This document shows, in pieces, positions 56,518 through 64,000 of a DNA stretch of 64,000 bases (within the stretch, counting starts at the first letter, position 1; the number at the start of each line of letters is the position of its first letter). Origin of the DNA: CAVVTR01 sp963751245 (GTDB taxonomy: Bacteria; Acidobacteriota; Thermoanaerobaculia; Thermoanaerobaculales; Thermoanaerobaculaceae); NCBI GenBank assembly GCA_963751245.1, contig CAVVTR010000009.1, positions 434,001 to 498,000 on the forward strand, in the 5' to 3' direction. The translations under genes and the position numbers were made by a program. The notes under the pieces are model-generated. The model saw only the letters and a program-made list of their open reading frames with translations. It made no database searches and had not been told where the DNA came from.

Positions 56518-57169
56518 ATGAACGACCTGGCTCGACGTGATCCTGGTGCTGCTGGTGCTGATGGACCTCGCGCTGCTGGGCTCGAGCCGCCTGCACCTGC
56601 ATCCGGCAGGTGGCGCTGCAGGGGCGCTGCTGGCCCTGCTGCCTCCTGCTGTTGGCCGAGGGCCGCGCCGTACCGCGCGCTCGCTGCTGGCGCTGGTGCA
56701 GCATGGCGATCAAGGCGGCGTGCTTCCCGCTCGCTGCTGCGGCGGGCCGTGCGCGAGGCGGACGTCCGGCGCGAGGTGGAGCCCTTCGTCGGGTTCACGC
56801 GCTCGATCCTGGTCGGCATGGCGTGCTGCTGGCGGCGGCGCTGTGGCTGGGCTCGCGGCTGCCGCTGCCCCGGCGCCGGTGGCCTCGCCGCTGCTCGTGC
56901 CGGTCGGCGCTCTTCACGCGTGCTCGTCGGGCTGTTCGCTGATGGTCAGCCGGAGCAAGGCGGTGACGCAGGTGCTGGGCTACCTGGTGCTGGAGAACGG
57001 CATCTACTGCTTCGGGCTGGGCGCTGCGCCGAGGAGCCCCGCTCTGGTGGAGATGGGCATCCTGCTGGACGTGTTCGTCGCCGTCTTCGTCATGGGCATC
57101 ACCATCTACCACATCAACCGCGAGTTCGACCACATCGACACCGACCAGCTGATCAGCCTGAAGGACTGA
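56518..57169 (+). CDS. hyfE: Hyf-type membrane subunit HyfE/NuoK-like (frameshifted)
   Basis: About 215 residues after joining frames. ATG 56518 starts 3 bp after hyfC. Recognised by VLMDLALLGSSRLH, SMAIKAA, VSRSKAVTQVLGYLVLENGIYCFGL and the end HINREFDHIDTDQLISLKD. The 57,000-57,169 end reads cleanly in one frame. HyfE is a small membrane subunit related to NuoK plus an extra domain, bridging HyfB/F and HyfC. Confidence 0.82.
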
Positions 57170-57174
57170 GCGTC

Positions 57175-58665
<1,491 letters not shown>

Positions 58666-58669
<4 letters not shown>

Positions 58670-60187
58670 CGGAAGGTCCGGCCACGGTGTTCCCCGGCGG
58701 GCGGCTGGCGCGCGCGGCGCTGCCGGTGTGGCCCTGGGAGCGCTTCGCCCGCACGCTCGTGGAGGGTGTCGCCGCGGGCGCCCGGGTGGCCGCGATGTTC
58801 GGGGTGGAGGGAGCGGGGGGGCTGGAGCTGGTGGCGGTGCTGGCCGAGCCCAACTCCGGCCGGTTCGCCCTGTTCGCCACGCCGGCGGGGGAGCGCTTCC
58901 CGTCCCTGACGCCCGCCTGCCCGCAGGTCCACCTGTTCGAGCGCGAGATCGCCGAGCAGTTCGGGGTCGTGCCCGAGGGGCACCCGTGGCTCAAGCCCGT
59001 GCGCTTCCACGCCTCGTGGGTCCCCGGCCGGGACGCCTGGGGGCGGCCGGAGGGGGCGCCCATCGTCCCGTCCGTGAGGCGCTTCTACTCGGTGGAGGGC
59101 GAGGAGATCCACGAGGTCGCCGTCGGGCCGGTGCACGCCGGCATGATCGAGCCCGGCCACTTCCGCTTCCAGTGCCACGGCGAGCGGGTCCTCAACCTGG
59201 AGATCTCCCTGGGCTACCAGCACCGCGGCGTGGAGCGGGCGCTCGCCGCCGGCCCGGACGCGCGCACCGTCCACCTCCTCGAGACCGCCGCCGGGGACAC
59301 CACGATCGCGCACGCCACGGCCTACTGCCAGGCGGTGGAGGCGCTCGGCGGCTTCGCGCCGTCCCACCGCGCCGACCGCATCCGGGCGGTGGCGCTGGAG
59401 CTCGAGCGCATCGCCAACCACGTCGGCGACCTCGGGGCGCTGGCCGGCGACGTCGGCTTCCTGCCCACCGCGTCCTACTGCGGGCGGATGCGCGGCGACG
59501 TCCTCAACCTCACCGCCCTGCTGTGCGGCAGCCGGTTCGGCCGCGGTCTGGTCCGGCCCGGCGGCGTGGGGTTCGACGTCGACGCGGCGCGGGCCGCCCT
59601 CCTCGTGGATCGCCTGGAGGACGTCCTCCGCGACGTGCGCAACGCCGTCGAACTGCTCTTCGGCGAGCCCTCGGTCCAGGGCGCGGTTCGAGGAGACCGG
59701 CGTGGTCACCTCGGCCCGGGCCGCGGAGCTCGGCCTCGTCGGACCGGCCGCGCGCGCCTGCGGGCCTGGAGCGCGACGCCCGCCACGAGTTCCCCTCGGG
59801 GATCTACCGCTTCGCGCAGATTCCGGTGTCCACGTGGCCCACCGGCGACGTGGCCGGGCGCGCCTACGTGCGCTGGCTGGAGGTGCAGCGCTCGGCGGCG
59901 TTCGTGCGCGAGCAGCTGGCCGGTCTGCCGGAGGGCGCCTGCCGGACGGAGGTCCGCGCGGCCGCTCCGGACTGCCTGGCCGTCTCGATGGTCGAGGGGT
60001 GGCGCGGCGAGATCTGCCACGTGGCCTTCACCGGCGCGGACGGGCGCTTCGTCCGCTACAAGGTCGTGGATCCGTCCTTCCACAACTGGATGCGGGCTGG
60101 CGGTGGCGCTGCGGGACCAGGCAGATCTCCGATTTCCCGCTGTGCAACAAGAGCTTCAACCTCTCCTACTGCGGCCACGACCTGTAG
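58666..60187 (+). CDS. hyfG: Hyf-type catalytic-like subunit (NuoC+NuoD fusion) lacking NiFe ligands
   Basis: About 505 residues. Residues 1-140 are NuoC-like (FEREIAEQFGVVPEGHPWLKP), then a NuoD/NiFe large-subunit fold (LEISLGYQHRGVE, ERIANHVGDLGALAGDVGF). In true group 4 hydrogenases two CxxC motifs hold the NiFe site. Here the first is ETAAGDTTIAHATAY, without cysteine, and the second is VVDPSFHNWM in place of DPCxxC. The end is SDFPLCNKSFNLSYCGHDL. The first 1.0 kb, containing motif 1, reads in one frame; four +1 shifts follow (59,685; about 59,770; about 60,095; about 60,120). Hence this is a hydrogenase-related (Ehr-type) subunit, not a hydrogenase. Confidence 0.88.
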
Positions 60188-60199
60188 CGGAGGCCGACC

Positions 60200-60975
60200 A
60201 TGCTCGAAGGTGCTGCTCGTCGCACGATGGCAGCAGGGGTACCGGACGATTCCGTTCCCCGCCGGCCCCCGTCCTGCCCGGACCGGTTCCGCGGGCGGTG
60301 CCGGCGATCGATGCAGGCGCGGTGCCCCGCACGGGTGCGGCGCCTGCGCCGCCGCCTGTCCCGCCGGCGCCATCGCGCTGACGGGCGACGGCCTGCGCAT
60401 CGATCTGGGGCGGTGCCTGTTCTGCGCCGAGTGCGCGGCGAGCCTGCCCTGCCGGGGCGGTCTCCGTTCACCCGCGAGTACCGCATGGCCGCGCTCGCGC
60501 GCGAGGACCTCGTCACCGCCGACGGCGACGGCCTGCGCCTGGCGGGGCGCTGGAGCGGCGGACGCGGCAGCCTCTTCGGCCGGTCGCTGCAAGCTGCGGC
60601 AGGTCAGCGCCGGCGGGTGCAACGCCTGCGAGGCCGACATCAACGTGCTGGGCACCGTCGGCTGGGACCTGGGGCGCTTCGGCATCCAGTTCGTCGCCTC
60701 GCCGCGCCACGCCGACGGCCTGCTCATCACCGGCCCGGTCACGCGGAACATGCGCGCTCGCGCTGCGCAAGACCTACGAGGCGGTGCCCGCCCCGAAGAT
60801 CGTCATCGCCGTCGGCGCCTGCGCCATCTCCGGCGGGCTCTTCGCCGGCCTCCCCGAGGTCGGGGAGGGCGTCGGCGGCCTGCTGCCCGTCGACCTCTTC
60901 GTGCCGGGCTGTCCGCCGCACCCGTTCACGCTGCTGGACGGCATCCTCCGCCTGCTCGGCCGCCTGCCCCGGTAG
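60200..60975 (+). CDS. hyfI: Hyf-type ferredoxin/small-subunit fusion (HyfH-HyfI like), frameshifted
   Basis: About 255 residues after joining frames. An N-terminal ferredoxin-like part has CGACAAACPAGAIALTGD and CLFCAECAASLPC. It then becomes NuoB-like: LKLRQVSAGGCNACEADINV, TGPVTRNMR, AVGACAISGG and FVPGCPPHPFTLLDGIL, which carry the proximal 4Fe-4S ligands. In E. coli these are two genes (hyfH and hyfI). Starts 12 bp after the catalytic-like gene and ends the operon, 18 bp before the convergent RND gene. Confidence 0.83.
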
Positions 60976-60993
60976 CCCCGCCGCCGCCCCGGC

Positions 60994-63900
60994 TCACGCG
61001 CCCTGCGCCACGGCCGTGGCGGCTCCGGCCACGGCGGCCTGGCGGTCGCCGAAGCGGTCGTAGAGGACGGGCAGCACCACCAGCGTGAGCAGCGTCGAGG
61101 TGACGATGCCGCCCATGACGATGACCGCCAGCGGCTTCTGGATGTCGGCGCCGGAGCCCATCGCCCACACCATGGGGGCGTGGCCGATGAACGAGGTGAG
61201 CGCCGTCATGATGAGCGGCTTGAAGCGCAGGCGGCACCCCTCGCTCACGGCGTCCTCGAAGGCGACGCCCCGCGCCCGGAGCTGGCGGAAGAACGCAACC
61301 AGGACCACGCCGTTCTGCACGGCGATGCCGAGGAGCACGATGAACGCCACCGCGGCGGACACCGACAGCGGCATGCCGAAGACCACGGCCGCGACCACCC
61401 CTCCAACCAGGGCGAAGGGCAAATTCACGAGCACCAGGACCGCGTCGCGGGCGCTGCCCAGAGCGGAGTAGAGGAGCACGAGCACGAGCAGGAGAGCGAC
61501 GGGGACGACCACCGCGAGCTGGCGCATGGCCCGTTGCTGCTGCTCGAACTGGCCGCCGTACTCCACCCAGTAGCCCGAGGGGAGCTCCCGGCGCAGGCCC
61601 GTGAGGCCGCGCTGCACCTCGGCCACGAACCCGCCGAGGTCGCGCCCGCGCACGTTCGCCTCGACCGTGACGCGCCGCATGCCGTTCTCGCGCCCCACGA
61701 CCATGGGCTCCTCGGTGAGCTCGAGACGCGCCACCCGGGCCAGCGGCACCGTGGTGCCCGCGGGGGTCGGCACCAGCAGGCGGCCGAGGGTGGCGACGTC
61801 GCGGCGGGCGCTCTCGGGGAAGCGCACGGCGACGGGCACGCGGCGCTCCCCGTCCACCAGCTCGGTGACCACCCGGCCCGCGAAGGCGGTGGTCATGGCG
61901 TCGGTCACGTCGGCGGCCGACAGGCCGAAGCGGGCCATCGCCGGCCGGTCGAGGACGACGGTGACCTCGGCCATGCCCGAGACCTGCTCGACCTTGACGT
62001 CGGCGGCGCCCGGGACTGCCTGGATCACGGCGGCGGTCTGGTCCGCGAAGGACTTCAGCACCTCGAGGTCGGGGCCGAACACCTTGACGGCGAGGTCGCC
62101 CTTGACGCCGGAGACGAGCTCGTTGACGCGCAGGGCGATGGGCTGGGAGAAGGCGGGGCGCAGCCCCGGCACCGAGGTGATCTCCTTCTCCAGCGCGGCG
62201 ACCAGCTCGGCCTTGGTGCGGCCGGTGGTCCACGTGCGCCGGTCCTTGAGCATGATGATCATGTCCGACTGCTCCGGGCCCATGGGGTCCTCGGCGATCT
62301 CCGGGCGCCCCGTCTTGGACACCACGGTCGCCACCTCGGGGTAGGCGAGGATGCGGCGCTCGAGGAGCTGCGCGACCTGCACCGAGCCGTCCAGGGACGC
62401 GGTGGGCAGGCGCACGACGTTGACGGCGATGGCGCCCTCGTCGAGGTCGGGGAGGAACGACGTGCCCAGCGACGGCGCCAGCGCCGCCGCGGCCGCCAGA
62501 ACCGCGACGGCGACGCCCACGGTGACGCCCGGGCGCCGGCGGGCCGCGGCGAGGAGGGCGGCGTAGCCGCGCAGGAGGGCCCGCACCGGCGGGAGCTCCC
62601 GCTCGGGGATGCGGCGCAGCACGAGCGCCGCCAGCGGGGGCACGAAGAGGACGGCGACCACGATGGAGGCCAGCAGCGTGAGCAGCAGGGTGGTGGCCAG
62701 GGGAACGAACATCTTGCCCTCGAGCCCCTGCAGGGTGAGCAGGGGGACGAGCACGATGGCGATGATGAGGATGGAGAACGCCACCGGCCGCGCGACCTCG
62801 GCGGTGGCGGCGGCGATGACCCGGCGGCGGTCCGGGTCCGCATCCTCGGCGAGGTGGCGGCGGATGTTCTCGGCGACGACGATGGCGCCGTCGACCACCA
62901 TGCCCACCGAGAACGCCAGGCCCCCCACCGTCATGAGGTTCGCGGTGAGCCCCGTGGCCCGCATGGCCACGAAGGTGATGAGGAAGGTGAAGGGGAGGGA
63001 GAGCACCACCACCACCGAGGTGCGGATCTCGGCCAGGAACAGCGCCAGGACGATCACCACCAGGATGCCGCCCTCGAGGAGGGCGTGGGACACGGTGTCG
63101 AGGCACGCCTGGACCAGCGAGGTCCGGTCGTAGAAGACGTCGAGGTGCAGCCCCTTGGGCAGGCTCACCGCGAGGTCCGCCACGGCCTTCTCGACGTTGG
63201 CCACCACGGTGCGGGCGTTCTCGCCGCGCAGCATGATCACCATGCCGGCCACCGTCTCGCCGCGGCCGTCGCGGGTCACCGCGCCCTGGCGGATGGGGTC
63301 GCCTCCCACGGCGACCGAGGCGACGTCCCGGACCAGCACCGGGGTGCCGCCGTCGCTGCGGAGCACCACGTCGGCCACGTCGGCGGCGCCGTGGTAGAGC
63401 CCGTCGCCTCGGATCACCGTCTGCTCCCAGCCGTGCAGCACGTAGCCGGCGCCGGCGACGGTGTTGCCGCGGGACAGCGCATCCTCCACGTCCCGCAGGG
63501 TGAGCCCGTGGGCCTTCAGCCGGTCCGGGGAGACCACCACCTGGACCTGGGCCACCTGGCCGCCGAAGCTGTTGACCTCGGTGACGCCGGGCACCGTGCG
63601 CAGGCGCGGCGCCACCAGCCACTCCTGGAGGGTGCGCTTCTCCATGGGCGAGTAGCCGTCGCCCTCGAGGGTGTACTGGAAGATCTCCCCGAGCCCCGTG
63701 GACAGCGGCGCCATCTCGGGCTCCACTCCGGGGGGCATGGCGCCGCGCACCTCGGAGAGGCGCTCGAAGACGACCTGGCGGGCGAAGTAGGGATCCACGC
63801 CGTCGTGGAAGATGACCACGACCTGGGACAGGCCGGCGCGGGACAGGGAGCGCACCAGCGCCACGTCGGGCAGTCCTCCCATGCGCTGCTCGATGGGGTA

Positions 63901-64000
63901 GGTGACGCGGCGCTCCACGTCCGTGGTCGAGTAGCCGTCGGCGCGGGCCAGGATCATCACCTGCACGTTGGTGACGTCGGGGAAGGCGTCGATGGGGAGG
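60994..64000 (-). CDS. CzcA/CusA-type heavy-metal efflux RND pump (5' end beyond window)
   Basis: 1002 residues visible; the family is about 1040, so about 40 N-terminal residues are missing beyond 64000. The visible N-terminus has DAFPDVTNVQVMILARADGY and YPIEQRMGGLPDVALVRSLS, marks of the HME family. Twelve transmembrane segments are interrupted by two large periplasmic loops. TM4 reads FSVGMVVDGAIVVAEN: the central Asp and Glu are kept, but the first Asp of CzcA (DFG) is Ser, closer to the CusA pattern. It exports divalent or monovalent metals with partner proteins presumably encoded past the right edge. Convergent with the Hyf operon. Confidence 0.9.
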   Translation of the reverse strand, partial: LPIDAFPDVTNVQVMILARADGYSTTDVERRVTYPIEQRMGGLPDVALVRSLSRAGLSQVVVIFHDGVDPYFARQVVFERLSEVRGAMPPGVEPEMAPLSTGLGEIFQYTLEGDGYSPMEKRTLQEWLVAPRLRTVPGVTEVNSFGGQVAQVQVVVSPDRLKAHGLTLRDVEDALSRGNTVAGAGYVLHGWEQTVIRGDGLYHGAADVADVVLRSDGGTPVLVRDVASVAVGGDPIRQGAVTRDGRGETVAGMVIMLRGENARTVVANVEKAVADLAVSLPKGLHLDVFYDRTSLVQACLDTVSHALLEGGILVVIVLALFLAEIRTSVVVVLSLPFTFLITFVAMRATGLTANLMTVGGLAFSVGMVVDGAIVVAENIRRHLAEDADPDRRRVIAAATAEVARPVAFSILIIAIVLVPLLTLQGLEGKMFVPLATTLLLTLLASIVVAVLFVPPLAALVLRRIPERELPPVRALLRGYAALLAAARRRPGVTVGVAVAVLAAAAALAPSLGTSFLPDLDEGAIAVNVVRLPTASLDGSVQVAQLLERRILAYPEVATVVSKTGRPEIAEDPMGPEQSDMIIMLKDRRTWTTGRTKAELVAALEKEITSVPGLRPAFSQPIALRVNELVSGVKGDLAVKVFGPDLEVLKSFADQTAAVIQAVPGAADVKVEQVSGMAEVTVVLDRPAMARFGLSAADVTDAMTTAFAGRVVTELVDGERRVPVAVRFPESARRDVATLGRLLVPTPAGTTVPLARVARLELTEEPMVVGRENGMRRVTVEANVRGRDLGGFVAEVQRGLTGLRRELPSGYWVEYGGQFEQQQRAMRQLAVVVPVALLLVLVLLYSALGSARDAVLVLVNLPFALVGGVVAAVVFGMPLSVSAAVAFIVLLGIAVQNGVVLVAFFRQLRARGVAFEDAVSEGCRLRFKPLIMTALTSFIGHAPMVWAMGSGADIQKPLAVIVMGGIVTSTLLTLVVLPVLYDRFGDRQAAVAGAATAVAQGA

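Overview
This is a 64 kb chromosomal window from a very GC-rich bacterium with a Gram-negative type envelope. It encodes an outer-membrane beta-barrel, lipoproteins, Spy-like periplasmic proteins and an RND metal pump. The mix of genes (CIRCE-controlled groESL, a Der/MglA-like/MerR operon, a bacterial PC4 protein, a CadC/AAA/TPR regulator, an ECF sigma factor with Spy-like targets, and a cysteine desulfurase fused to selenophosphate synthetase) fits Acidobacteriota or a neighbouring high-GC phylum. The sequence alone cannot fix the taxon, and no prophage, insertion sequence or CRISPR array is visible.

Layout. 1-6.4 kb: two tandem secreted Ig-like proteins on the minus strand, the larger ending in a predicted beta-barrel, divergent from a CadC-like ATPase regulator (6.6-9.7 kb). 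9.7-20.5 kb: PC4-like protein, cupin, stand-alone citrate lyase alpha subunit, LEA2 protein, NifS-SelD fusion coupled to a GNAT, GlmS, an RNase Z-like hydrolase and glutamine synthetase behind a strong inverted repeat. 20.6-30.8 kb: chromate transporter, YgfZ, a second RNase Z-like paralogue, a sigma/anti-sigma/Spy operon, rhomboid, DegT aminotransferase, groESL and a class-I glutamine amidotransferase. 30.8-36.6 kb: a two-gene membrane unit, then lipoprotein-der-mglA-merR and tRNA-Pro(GGG).

36.6-37.8 kb is the most unusual stretch. It is a non-coding array directly downstream of tRNA-Pro in which each unit (about 218 bp) starts with the same 20-nt copy of the tRNA 3' end and carries two conserved hairpins. 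37.8-42.5 kb: exported flavodoxin, DUF4242 protein and a nickel regulon (NikR, exported cupin, NikM/N/Q/O). 42.6-51.1 kb: chagasin-type inhibitor facing a papain-like protease, a GT-C glycosyltransferase, amidohydrolase, divergent M19 dipeptidase, Fe-S protein and a cytidylate-kinase-like protein. 51.4-61 kb: Na+/alanine symporter, an HTH-PTS EIIA regulator and a Hyf-like membrane complex (B, C, E, F, G, HI). Its catalytic subunit lacks the NiFe-binding cysteines, so it is probably a hydrogenase-related complex and not a hydrogenase. 61-64 kb: a CzcA/CusA-type pump running off the right edge.

Sequence quality differs by region. From about 40.8 kb many genes carry single-base frameshifts, extremely dense from 54.1 to 58.3 kb, although the encoded residues remain conserved on both sides of each shift. 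I treat these as consensus errors and give gene spans that bridge them; lengths there are approximate.
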